This document shows, in pieces, positions 44,821 to 55,740 of a stretch of 64,000 bases of DNA. Source of the DNA: Paramarasmius palmivorus (lineage: Eukaryota; Basidiomycota; Agaricomycetes; Agaricales; Marasmiaceae); contig JAYKXP010000119.1 in NCBI GenBank assembly GCA_037176845.1, positions 62,001 through 126,000 on the forward strand, in the 5' to 3' direction. The notes under the pieces were generated by a model. The model searched no databases and was not told where the DNA came from. It saw only the letters and a program-made list of their open reading frames with translations. Positions within the stretch are counted from its first letter, which is position 1. Every line of letters begins with the position of its first letter. A program made the translations under genes and the position numbers.

Positions 44821-45517
44821 GGGATTCTATTTCCCGGCCGAACCATGGTTTTCCTATAGTGTATCTTAAGTTGTATTGAACCTGCGGATCGTCTTGTTGA
44901 TTGGCTTGAAACATGGTTTATATCCTAGGGTACCAATACTCTCGAGTCAAGTTTGAGTCAAGTAGTCAAGTTCGAGTACATTTGAGTAATGTCGAGTAGG
45001 GCTTACCTCCATCTAAAGTCAGATCACCTGAGTGTTTTGTGAGATCCACAGTCAATTATCAAAAGTATTCATACCTGCCCATCATCGTGGTTGAGCGTGA
45101 AGCTTGTACCGGCATTTGATGCCGTACTCAGCGCTTCCACGTGCAGTCAATGACGCGGCTCGTGTTCAAGTGGCTTATCTTCTAATCTCGCTCTTTCCCA
45201 TCGTCGTGCTGCCATTGCTGCCATCTCTTAAGCTCGTTTGCTATCAATGGATTCAAGTAGACTCCATGTTTGGGCTTTCGGTTTGGAAGAATCATACTTG
45301 GGTGCACACAATCGGATCATAGCCGCATGCTGGTGGTTTCGATGGACCGGATTTATCACGTTTTAAATATTTTGCCCTGCGACACTGATATGCGATGGCA
45401 ATAGGGAATTTCATACTGATTTTTTAAAGGATTTTTTGGCAAGTCGGTATGAAAACATTCAGTTCAATGAAATAGTTACTGAGACCCTTGTAGCCAGGAC
45501 CAGACTACGCAGCGGAC
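44821..45517. other. Spacer; GAGTCAAGT-like short repeats at 44940-45000
   Basis: No R-type unit lies next to copy C, unlike copies B and E. About 60 bp at 44940-45000 contain five or six diverged GAGTCAAGT-like repeats. A 72-codon frame at 45104 has no support. Confidence 0.4.
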
Positions 45518-48500
45518 TAAGGAACAGTGCGGGTGTTCCCGCGGGTGTTCGAGGACCGACCCACACCCGTACCCACAGTGGGAGCACACCCAACCCATAT
45601 GTTGTGGGTGTGGGTGTAACCCGCTCTTACCCGCGGGTATTCACGTATTACGCCACTATAAGATGTACACAAAGTAGTTATCATCATTATAATACAGTAA
45701 CACTTGTGTAGTTAACTAGAATCGTCCTCATCATCAGAGAATTCAATTACATCAAAGTCATCAGGAAGGATAACATCAACCAGGTCCTTTTCGCCTGGAA
45801 GGGGAGCTACTGCACCATCACTCGTAATCTTCTCAAAGATGTCGTCATGTACCAGTCCAAGTAAGCTCCAATTCCCAACACACATGATAGCGCGAATTGA
45901 CTGTGCACTCAATTGGTTGCGCTCCCATGTGATATTATGACGAGCTCGGCTGAATTGGCGCTCGACCTCGACCGAAGTTGCTAATGAAATAATTCAGCAT
46001 TGAGTGAAAGATGCAGAGGTTGGTAAACATACCTGGGACTGTAAGATAGTCAAGTGCCATTCGTGAAAGGCGAGGGAATGATTTTGCATGGTCTAACCAC
46101 CATTGGATGACGTCGTCACAGTCTTTGGTGTCAGTCGAAAGATAACGATCAAACTCGTTACGCTCAGCAGGTGGTCGCGAGTGTTGTTGATGAGCAAAGA
46201 GGTTGGTCTTGTCCTATTGCCGTAGATATGGTAAGTTAAATATCTATCAGAGTGGTTAACAACTGACCGAATTAGCTTGCTTCTCTTTCCCTTTTGATGA
46301 CTTGGACGAGGTGCCAGCGCTACGTGATGGCTTTTCAGGTCCCAGCAAATCAGTACGGATATGGTAGTTTTCGAGATACTTGTCGCGTGTGATCTGGTGA
46401 GCAGCATCAATCCAACTGGGAGGCCAACTTTGTTCGCGAAAGTATTCAAGCTTCTTCGAGGGGTGAAGGACTATGAGAGAACATTGTTAATGAAGTCTAT
46501 ACACGCTAGAGTTACGCCAGGACATACCCATAGCAATACGGTACACGCTAGATGCATCTGTCAGGGTGTAGTACTTATTGAGAGTTCGTTTTGCCAGAAT
46601 AAGACTTGTCTTGAGTGCGTCGGACACTTCAACACGTTGAGTTCCCTCGTCGGTTGGGGTCTCAATAATGCGTGTCGCAAGAAAACTGTCGATTTTGTCC
46701 ATGATTGGAATGACTTCGGCCACGGTTGGCTGTTGAGACGAGAAGAAGTTGGTGGCATCGTATAGAACCTGAACACCGGCTTCAGTCTCTCAGAACATGA
46801 TGAAAGTGTGCCAAAACATACCTTGAGCGAATCACGAAGACTCTCCAACAACTCCCATTCCTTCGATGACAGCTCCCATTTACGAATGTCATTCTCAACA
46901 TCAGCCGTAAACTCTTTTATTGCTGCCCGATAGTCGAGAGCGAAGCAGAGCATGAGGTATGTGGAGTTCCACCGTGTTCGTACATCTCGCGGGATGATAC
47001 GGATGGGAAGACCACGACTAGCAAGGACTGCTTGCCATGCAGGGAGAAGGAGAGTGGTGGAGTAAATTGTCTTGAAGGCAAGGGCCCGAATCTGGGTGAC
47101 GTTGCTCAATTCAATTGAACTCAATTGAGCGACGTGTACACACCTTTGCCAGCGCACCTCGGATTGGCAGAGCCTCTGCCTCTAAATCCGCGGCCTCGTG
47201 GGGGTCAATGCCCTCACGAGCATCTAATAGTCCGTCCTCGTCGGTTTCAATGTTGTTCTCGCTGCCTGTTGATGCTCCAGGTTTGGCAGGCTTTGACTTG
47301 CCCTTCATCTGGGGCAGCGCATCTTCAGCATTCTCGAATTCTGCCAATTCCTCTCGCAATGCCGCTATCTCCTCCTCATCTAGCTCAAGGTCCATGTCTT
47401 CTCCATCAGCCAAGCGTTGGAGCTCATCCCGAGCATCATCAAAGTCACCAGTACCGCCCTTCTTAGGAGGATCAAACAAACGAAGGAAGGATTTCGCGAT
47501 GAGGTTTAGGGAATGGGCAAAGCAACGGACACGGTGTCTTTCGCCTGGAAACTCGGGAATGAGACGACCCAGCTCTCGGATCATGGTGTCGTTGTTCGTT
47601 GCATTATCACCGGTAATGCAAAGAATCTGAAGAATTGGTGAGTACTCCGCTTTCTCAGGTGTTACCTCCTACCTTGTCTGATATACCGAATTCACCGAGT
47701 ACCTGTGCAAACTCACGGGCAAGTGTCTCGCCTGAATGTGACTGGAGATGTGGTCAGAAGTGGGTGTAAAAACGGTACGTGGATAGTTTTCTTACCTCAG
47801 GAACCTCAAAGAAGTCTAACAAGATGGGATATGTCTCTGCTTCATGAACTAGGTGTGCAGTTATTGCAACGAAAGCCATATGATTCGGCGATGTCCATGC
47901 ATCTGTTGCAAAACTGATGTCTCCGTCGTAGCTCTGATGCCAGTCAAGGTGAGCAAAACACTTTAATTTTGGTCTCGTGAAACAACTTCTTACCCTCAGA
48001 AGCTTTGATATACGGTTTCTAGTCACAGCAAAGGCCTTTTTTACGTCGCGTGAAACGGTCGTAGGATGCGGAATCCAATAGTGAGGTCGACCCGTCTTCA
48101 TCAACGACTGGAACCCTCGATCTGCAACCATCTCAAAGGGGCGACAACTTTCGGTAACCCATCTGACGATCTCAGCTCTGAGAATGATGTCAGTTAGGTT
48201 CAGTTTATTGAGAGGACAAGACTACTTACCTTGTCTCTGCAGGCCGGTGTTGAACAGCAGAATACGAACGTATGCCAGCCTTTCGCATACCATCAAAGAT
48301 ACCACGTAAATCCTTGTTACCCCCTTTCGCCTTCCCCGACAACATCTCCCGGACCTCGTCAGGCTTCTTTCCAGAATCCATCGCGTTCTGGACCTCTTGA
48401 TCACCCAGGCATGCTTTGGCATGGCGCTTCAGACCGCTGGGTGAGTTTTTGTCACTAGTATCTTGATACCGGCGGACTTTGACCTTGCAAAAAAGACAGG

Positions 48501-49755
48501 CAAACGTGTGAACCTTGCGTTTGTTGATGTACTCGACGTATGGCTTCTTATAGAAGCTGTATATTGGCGAGTACCATCCCTTCATCTTGCGCTCTTTGTG
48601 TAACTGTGAGTGCAAGATTTGATTGCCTTGTAAATTATATTCACTTACCTAACTCTTGTTGATCAGTTTCTTCATCATCTTCGACTTCGATAACCTCTGG
48701 GGGCGGACTCTTCTGTCGTGGCTTCTTTTTGGGGGGTAGACGTTCTTCAATCTCATCATTGCTATCATCAACGACGGTGTGCTTTGATGATGATCGACTC
48801 TTGGGTGGCACCAGTATAATATCATCCATATCATCCTCTTCCTCGACGTTACTCCTATCCTCAACACTGTGCTTATCCTTGACGTTCGCCTTAGGCCCTG
48901 TCGATGATCCCGATGACTTGGCCGTGGTTTTTTTCTTCTTTGGCGGTGGTGGTCCATCATTGTCACTCTCGCTTTCGGTGTTCAAGTCATCGTCGTCATT
49001 CTTGGACTGTTTTTTTTGTTTCGGGCGTTCTGAGCGAGAGTGTAAGTTAAAAAATGTATAATAAGGGGTATGAAAAGAAAAACCGACGAGTGGATGTGAC
49101 GTTGACTCCTTTCTTGAGCAACGTGCCCCTCATTCCCTTCTGATACACAGAAGGAGCATGACCGCGGCTGGCAGCACCCATTGCAGAGACTTTGCGGTGT
49201 CGCTTGTCCTTTTGTGTTGATTGACCTTCAGCCGCACTGTCAGGCTTCCGTCGAGTGCTTTCTGGCTTGTTCGGAGGTTCAGTGGAAGATGGAGTGTGTG
49301 ATGTAGATGGCATAGTTTTGGATGATGTTGGGAGAAGAGGAGAAAGGTGTTTGCAGGGAAATTTGTAGGGGCTGAAACAAAGGCCGTCTTTGCACGCGCT
49401 CGATCTATCTTGAACAGTTTTACCACTGGTTTCAAATTGTGTTTTCAGTGCGCTATTGACATTCCTGGTGCATGTCAAGGTCTATAATCCTCAGGTGATA
49501 ACTGACCTGAAGCCATATATGATACTTGTAGTTGTAATTATTATCAGAATAAATATTGTACAATGTAGACACCAAGAATTTAAGGTCACGATCAAACGCG
49601 CGGCTCAAAATGCCGCCTCCTTTCCCGATTTGGTCAGATATTTGGCGCGGGCTTGGCGGGTTCCACCAAAATGGGACGACCAAACCCGCACCCGCACCCG
49701 CCTGTGGGAAAACCCGCCACCCGGGCGAAACCCGCATTACCCGCGCTGTTCCTTA
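45518..49755. mobile_element. hAT DNA transposon, 4.2 kb, apparently complete
   Basis: Tips TAAGGAACAGTGCGGGT (left) and the inverted form of TAAGGAACAGCGCGGGT (right) differ at one base. If the outer 7 bp are excluded, the tips start CAG(T/C)GCGGG, typical of hAT. Both ends carry runs of GCGGGT/ACCCGC. One gene fills the interior. No matching 8-bp target duplication is seen on the flanks (GCAGCGGAC left, ATATCATC right), so one flank may have been rearranged or the duplication lost. Confidence 0.85.
45712..49313 (-). CDS. hAT-family transposase with BED-type zinc finger and hATC dimerisation region
   Basis: A multi-exon gene (about ten short introns) starts at MPSTSHTPSS (49313). A basic, then acidic, low-complexity N-terminus contains PPPPKKKKTT. 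A BED-like finger follows at about 48250-48590: YINKRKVHTFACLFCKVKV with RHAKAC, giving Cys-Cys and His-Cys ligands. The catalytic region has FATDAWTSPNHMAFVAITAH (about 47890) and ITGDNATNND (about 47610), which hold two of the acidic catalytic residues. Next come RVRCFAHSLNLIAKSFL, RTRWNSTYLML and a C-terminal SVEVERQFSRARHNITWERN (about 45950), the hATC signature. The protein ends in an acidic tail (SDDEDDSS). I found no disabling change in the exons, so it may be active. Confidence 0.9.
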
Positions 49756-50173
49756 ATATCATCTTATGAGCTCCAAAAAATTGTAGCATACTCTAGCAAT
49801 CACTAGCTTTGGGATAAGCTAAAAATCAAGGGAAAAGGTCAGGAATTGACAGAGGTATAAATCATTTTGTTTTGAGCGTGACAGGTGCTTGCGCTTAACC
49901 ATTTCCCACCATCTTTCACAGGCGGCGAGATAGTGTGAGTCACAGCTGTCACACGGCGTGTAAAGGAACCATTTTGCGTGACATTTCTACCCTCTTCAAA
50001 TTTTGACGTCTCATATATCATCTACTCATTCTAGGTCCACAGAAAAAAATGAGAAGGCTCTCAAGATGATTCATAGTAAGCCTACGCAACAATTTTGGGA
50101 TAATATCTAAGTTTGAGCTCATGATGAAAGAATTACAACTAGGTGTGTAAAGGAGCCGTAATACACTGTACCC
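49756..50173. other. Spacer; missing N-terminal region of copy D
   Basis: No exon for the first three membrane segments of the family can be found here or upstream in the right frame. A GTGTAAAGGA(A/G)CC motif occurs at about 49958 and 50146, so part of this spacer may be a small inserted sequence. Confidence 0.4.
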
Positions 50174-51133
50174 ATGTTCACTGGCGTTTCTCCGCAGAGC
50201 ATGTTCCAACGATGTCCTCTTCTAGAGTACCTTCTCATGACTGGGTATATAACCCTCAGAGAAGAAGAAACAAAGGACAATTTTAGTCATAGCGACTCCA
50301 TTACCAAAGGAATAGCCGTCGTCCAAACGACCTGGTTCATACTCCAGGTCATCACTTGTGCAGCAGAAGGTCTCGCGATCACAGAACTCGAAATCATCAC
50401 TGTCGCATTCGCTCTTCTCAATTTCGGCACGTACTTTTTGTGGTGGGACAAGCCTGTACGCATAAGGCATCCGGTGCGGGTTTATTGGAGGCAGAAAGAA
50501 GGATCCGCGATCAAAGGCGCATCGCATGGTAGTAATTGGTGGACCATGAAGGATCTTTTCAGTACCATTTGGGATGGAGCCGCCGCAGTCGTTAAATACG
50601 TCTATGTTGGCGGCTCGCCTTTCTGTGGCACGTCTAACAATATCTTTACCCAGATCATACTCCTTCCACTGCAGATCATATGGCACGCCATAGTCGTTCT
50701 CAACCGAATTCTTCTAGACACAGGCATAGATCGCAACCTAGCGATCTCAATCTCTTCTCAACTGGAACACATTCCTCCTCTCCTCCATATCACCGTCTAC
50801 GTAATTGGGACTGTCTTTGGTGCAATTCACTGTATCCCATGGTCATTTCAATTTCCGACTGCCACTGAACAGTTACTGTGGCGTATACCAGCTGTTGCAC
50901 TTGCGACTGCGCCGATGGGAATGGGGTTCTTGCATTGGTATTGGGAAGAGTGTTTTGGTCAAGTTTCGGACTGGTTGGATGGTGTAGTGGTTGTCTTCAT
51001 GCTTGCTTTCTTCCTGGCAAGTGCTATCTTCCGAACGACCCTTATAGTTATCGCATTCACCACATTGCGAGACCTTCCTTTGAGCGCTTACCAAACAGTT
51101 GAATGGACCACCTTTATCCCGCATATCGGTTGA
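50174..51133 (+). CDS. Copy D: truncated member of the membrane protein family, 319 residues
   Basis: A single open exon matches exon 4 of copies B and C from CPLLEYLLMTGYITLREEE to the C-terminal FIPHIG. It includes LAITELEIITVAFALLNFGTYFLWW, IGTVFGAIHCIPWSF and LLWRIPAVALATAP. The N-terminal half (three membrane segments and the GGFALY motif) is absent. The frame is fully open, which for an old fragment suggests either selection or recent truncation. The ATG at 50174 is simply the first in frame. The conserved 3'-UTR intron of the other copies is not visible after the stop, and the sequence is the most diverged of the family here. It could be an expressed half-protein or a pseudogene that has not yet met a stop. 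Confidence 0.65.
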   Translation: MFTGVSPQSMFQRCPLLEYLLMTGYITLREEETKDNFSHSDSITKGIAVVQTTWFILQVITCAAEGLAITELEIITVAFALLNFGTYFLWWDKPVRIRHPVRVYWRQKEGSAIKGASHGSNWWTMKDLFSTIWDGAAAVVKYVYVGGSPFCGTSNNIFTQIILLPLQIIWHAIVVLNRILLDTGIDRNLAISISSQLEHIPPLLHITVYVIGTVFGAIHCIPWSFQFPTATEQLLWRIPAVALATAPMGMGFLHWYWEECFGQVSDWLDGVVVVFMLAFFLASAIFRTTLIVIAFTTLRDLPLSAYQTVEWTTFIPHIG

Positions 51134-51600
51134 TTTTTGGAATAGCCTGGACTGCTTGTAATCAATGATATATTGTCTTAGCCCATCATCGTCACTACAT
51201 TTGCACCAATACATGTACGTTCTCCATTTCGAGTCCTCTGTCAAAGTGACGATAGTAGCGACGGTGCCCAGTACATTCAAGGATGGGCAATCTTACTAGG
51301 TACTCGAGCCTCTTGACGCGTTTTGCAACATCTTGATACAAAAAACAGCACTATTGTGATGACATAGTGAAATTGAAAGCACAAAGTACCCAACAAAAAA
51401 GATCAGACTTTTAGCTTGAAGTTTTAGACTGAATATACGGGACGAATGAAAGAACCCGTCAAAGACACACGACTGACAATGTTTTACCTGGAAGCAAGAA
51501 TAGACAGCAAAGAGGTGCATAGGGGAAATAGATGAGTGAACAAGGTCCAAAACAAATAGACTGAACTTGTTATGTGCGGATATGATAACAGAAATCCGAC
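51134..51600. other. Intergenic, convergent between copies D and E
   Basis: Nothing coding is seen. The right end matches the downstream flank of copies B and C and is probably the terminal 3'-UTR exon of copy E. Confidence 0.4.
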
Positions 51601-51656
51601 CTACGAAGAACGAATCAGCTAAACAATGAGTCGTTCACGAGAGAAAGTAGACAAAC
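51601..51656 (-). other. 3'-UTR intron of copy E (56 nt)
   Basis: Donor GTTTGT lies 5 nt after the ancestral TAA. Acceptor TTCGTAG and AGCTGATTC correspond to those of copies B and C. Confidence 0.6.
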
Positions 51657-52678
51657 CTGAATTATCCAATGTGCGGAATGAAAGTTGTCCACTGGACAAT
51701 TTGATAGGTGCTTGGGAAGAGGTCTCGGAGTGAAGTGAATGCGATAACGATGAGGGTAACGCGGAAGGTGGCGTATGCGAGGGAAAGAACAAGAACGATG
51801 ACACTAATAATCGGTTCCGGAACATGCAGAGCCGTTTTGCCTTCCCAATGCAAGCCTCCCATTGCAATAGCCACAACTGCGACCGCAACAGCAGAGATAC
51901 GCCAAAGAAGCTCTTCGGTACGAGTCGGAAATTGGAAGAACCATGGGATGCAGTGAATCGTGCCGAAGAATGCGGCGATTCCGTAGACGATGATGTAAAA
52001 TCGGGGACGGTCTTTCAATTCGTCTAATCTGGAGGGGATTGGGACTGCTAGATTGCCGTCGTCGTCGTCACGAAGAAGAATGTAGCATACGACGAAGAGG
52101 TGCCATAAGATCCCTAACGGAAGGAGTAGAAGTCAGAAAAGTATGTTGTCAGGGCCTTCAACATTCCCGAAATTGAAGGCGTAGATATAGTGCACAGTCG
52201 CACGAGCTGCATCCCAGCACTTCCTCCACATCCCCTTCCCCTCATCAGTATCCCCTCCAAGTCCTCCAAATTTCTCTGTCTGCCTCCAATGCACCCTTAT
52301 AAGATATCTCACCCGAAGGGGTTTGTTCCACCACAGAAAGTAAGTGCCAAAGTTTAGGATCGCGAACCCAACGGTGATGATCTCAAGTTCTGTGATAGCT
52401 AGACCCTCTATCGCACGAGCAACGACCTGCAAGACGAACCAGGTGGTTTGGATGATGGCAATTGATTTGGTGATGGCATCACTATGGCTGAGGTTACCCT
52501 TGATCTCGTCTTTGGTGAGGGTTATGTATCCTTCAGCGACAAGAAACTCCAGAAGGCACAATGCATCAGATGGCATATTGATCACGGTCTTCGTTTTCTA
52601 ATGGCAGCCTGAGCATGAGTAACGTGGAAATGGGTAAAACCAACTAAAGATTACAGTTGAAGTTTCGACCTTTGTTTC

Positions 52679-52739
52679 CTGCGGGGAATCGCTCTGAATT
52701 AAACATAGAGTTTATTGCAATGAAAGGGGAAAGACTTGC
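52679..52739 (-). other. GC-AG intron in copy E
   Basis: ACAG|GCAAGT corresponds base for base to ACAG|GTAAGT in pseudogene A (intron from 6148), so the two differ only at the second intron base. Confidence 0.7.
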
Positions 52740-52944
52740 CTGTGACTGAGGGTTCTGATAATCGGCTGACCGTTTCATGTGTTCGTGATGAGTTTTAATT
52801 TTGATTGCGCAATCCTCAGCCCAAGCCGTATGATCCAACGCCGCCAAATAGTGTTCTCTGGAGTCCCTTAAATATCCGCAAAACTTCTCCCCGTCGTATA
52901 AGGCGAATCCGCCCATTATCACCAGGAATCCATGTGAGATACCC

Positions 52945-54975
52945 CATCAGCAAAAACCGTAAGAGGTCATTGCTGGAAATCAAGGTTTATATCACCCACT
53001 ACCCATTACTTACAGGTAGTCAAAGGGTGTAATAGTTATATAAGCGTGAAATAAAAGTGTATATCATCTTTCATTACCGTAGTATGACAATATTACCCTA
53101 GTATTACCTTGTATTACCGTACTAGGGGTTATTACCCTGTTATCACCACAATTATACCACTGATATAGCGCGAGTGATAACAGGGTAATAAAAGGGTTAT
53201 ACCCCGCCACTACGGTAATATAGGGTAATAATTATCTGTCAGTGTTCTAGGGCAGTATAACAGCTGAAACCCGTTGTAAAATCACACTATGGAAGCCGTG
53301 AATTGTACTAGGTATATTACAAGTAACGCAAAACATAACACATACCTGCAGGCAAACCCTAGCCCAAGAGCAAATGCCAAATTGAGATCTGACTGAGAGA
53401 GCAGCTGCCCTAGTTGACGTTCATCCGGTCCGGTTTATTTTTGAGGTGTAGACCATTGAAAGTGACCGCAAAGCGCAAAGTGGTCGAAATTTTGGGGTAA
53501 AAGGAACCGTGGGAAAATCCGGCGGTGAAGGACCGGACTGTGACATCATGCATCGTGGGTTGCCGCGTCATCACACAACCTTGAACCACGACCTCAACGC
53601 AAAGCCGCAACGACGACGAAGGCCAACGACCAACCTATGCCTTCGACTAACTACCCAAACCCTACGCCCTACGCCCTGCCCTCAAGTGGTCCGTGCGCAG
53701 GACTTTTTTCACATAAAGTGCACCTCCAAATTCCTTCTCCCCCAACTTCCCTTTCTTCCCTTCCACCACCATCACCCTACTAAATACTCCTTCCTCCTCC
53801 TCCTCCCGTTCCTCCTCCGCTCTCTCCTCTCCCATACTACGGTATGCTGACCGTGGATCATCCATAGCTACACGGTATGTCCCTCAATACATCAATAGTT
53901 GACATTTTGAAGACCGCGTGAGTGGATTGGCTCATCGAAAGTAAGTGCCCTTTTCAACACCGGTACATATACCTCACTGACTCTTATGGCTTACAGTCCT
54001 TGTTATCTCGTCGTTTGGCCAGGGGAGACTCGCTCAGTTAAGACAGTATGGCAAGGTGGTTTGGTAGCGGAGTTTATAGGTATCCATTGAAGTACGTTGC
54101 TATCCCTTTGGCTATGTCTCAGTTACTGACTTAGACTGATTTTCAGTACACTTTCTCAGGCAGCAACTCCCCACGACTCCCATAGACCAATTAAATCAAC
54201 AATCTTCCCCTGTACCTGCATCCCAGCGCTTCTCGACACGCATATATATACTCCACTTCACGCTTTGTGTCAAGGTTACAACGATCGACGGGTGACAGAA
54301 CATGGTATGTCTTCCAATCCCGATGATCATCAATCCTGCGCTGATAGTTCCTGCTTAGGACATGTATAGCTTGGTCAGGGTGAGACGGCGGTACTCTAGC
54401 ATGTCTATGTATAATGTGTCCATGTACATTTAGTAGCGATGAATATAGATTTTCATATAACCATCATATTCTTGTCCATGTGATGTAACGGCTGAATTTT
54501 GTAGTATATCTCAGGCCTAGTTGGCTGCTATGTAACCTTCGCTACCCGTTATTACCCTGTTATTACTTTCCATACCTGCTGTTACCTTCATTACTCGCTA
54601 TTACCCGTATTACCCACTGTTACCCCCTTATAACCCTCACTACGCGCCATTACGCCTGCTCCCCGCCGCTTTCCTCATTACTTGCGGTTTCCCTCGTTCC
54701 TCGTTGTTTTATTTGATACCAGCTGTTTCATTCAGTACTCGTACTAATCCCTGGTACGTGCTATATCCTATATTTCTCGTTATACCACTAATTACTCAAT
54801 ACATTCACAGTAACTTGCTACGAACATCAATACTAGCGCTGCCGGGTGTTGGGGTTCATAACACCCCAACTCCCTCTTATAACACGGATTGTATCCTCGC
54901 ATTACTGTTCAGGTACGTTCTATCAAATTACATGGTTTATAACACCCGTATAATGTCTTACGGTTTTTGCTGATG
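52945..54975. mobile_element. 2.03 kb non-autonomous DNA transposon inside copy E
   Basis: Tips CATCAGCAAAAACCGTAAGA are inverted at the two ends, with G/C runs on the flanks. Restoring the copy E frame requires removing 2 bp of duplicated GG (CC on the plus strand), so the duplication is probably 2 bp; a 3-bp CCC reading is possible by sequence alone. Subterminal regions (53060-53240 and 54530-54640) are full of TTACCCTGTTAT/GGTAATA motifs. There is no transposase. The interior carries a spliced gene-like stretch (listed separately). Size and GGTAATA motif recall the element at 568-2597, although the tips differ. Confidence 0.85.
53640..54370 (+). pseudogene. Captured intron-containing gene fragment inside the 2 kb transposon
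   Basis: A pyrimidine-rich promoter-like stretch (53730-53830) is followed by segments with well-formed introns. These are GTAAGTGCCC to GGCTTACAG (about 53941-53997), GTACGTTGCT to ATTTTCAG (about 54092-54148), and GTATGTCTTC to TGCTTAG (about 54304-54358). The exons are short and carry no long frame. The leader resembles those of the R-type units. This fits a host gene fragment carried by the element, or a non-coding transcript. Confidence 0.45.
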
Positions 54976-55392
54976 CCCATCCATAATCTAAGAAGACTGT
55001 ATCAGCTATTGCAGTAGTTGTCTAAGCAGATACGCACTCTTGAACTTGTCTCGGATCACCTTTGCCTTTTCTCGCTGCCGCATGGCCCATAAGATAATAA
55101 ACTCCGGTGCGAGAAGAGCAAGAATCATCAACTCGACGCCTTGATAAACCATAACTGCTGGATGCCATGGTTTCCGTTCGCCATCCTGTACTCTCGGAAT
55201 GTTGGGGTGTATAGCGACTCAGGTGCATATGAATATGACGGAGAGGCAGATCCAGAGGATTTCGGTGGTGGTACGATATCCATTGATGTCAATGCATTCG
55301 CCAGTTACAGGATCAAAGAACGTAGAGTTGTTGGTTGAGGCAGTAGAGAGACCAGAGGCGATGGGCCTTGCGAGGGCGTACAAGAGGACCAT

Positions 55393-55740
55393 TGGTTGAG
55401 GAACAGAGGAACCGGCGCGTTGCGTCCTTTATCCATGGAGTACCCGCGTTGAATGTGCTCTATCCTTGCGTTGCCTGCGTCTTCGACAGCTGGAATAGAA
55501 GAACACTAGGTGAAGGACCTGTAAATGAGGAGAATGCATGTCACGGAAGCTAAAGTAGAGGTGAGGTGAGCGTGGAAATGAGGCCTGCGGTCGACTTTGA
55601 GACTTCAAGCTTCAAGCTTCAAATCGTGGTGCCAAACAGTGCTTGTTGATCGTCGTAGGAAGGAAAACGCTCGTGAGAAATACGTGATATGAGACGGTCA
55701 AATCCGGTATTACCGAGGTCTGAAGGCCGAAAACGATGAT
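55393..55740. promoter_or_regulatory. Divergent promoter region between copy E and R7
   Basis: Occupies the same place as the copy B / R5 promoter. The 31-bp B/C block is not conserved here beyond a vague match around 55690. It contains a short CTTCAAGCTTCAAG repeat at about 55602. Confidence 0.4.

Larger units (their letters stand above)
51662..55392 (-). pseudogene. Copy E: membrane protein gene split by a transposon and two nonsense codons
   Basis: The exon order is as in copy C: 55038-55392 (355 nt, the same length as in copy C), exon 2 in two pieces (54976-54987 and 52740-52944), 52655-52678 and 51662-52597. A 2.03 kb transposon lies within exon 2, inside the codon pair for Trp-Gly of the YGWGxSHGF motif. 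Exon 1 has a TGG-to-TGA change (VIFICT then stop; copies B and C read TW). Exon 4 has a stop after GPDNILF where copies B and C have Arg; CGA to TGA would explain it. Otherwise the frame is open and the motifs are kept, so inactivation is fairly recent. Intron 2 has the perfect GC donor CAG|GCAAGT. Confidence 0.88.

Noticed and set aside
47115..47630. Plus-strand frame of 171 codons rich in serine
   Set aside because: It is the antisense of the acidic, coding part of the hAT transposase. The serine runs mirror Asp/Glu codons.
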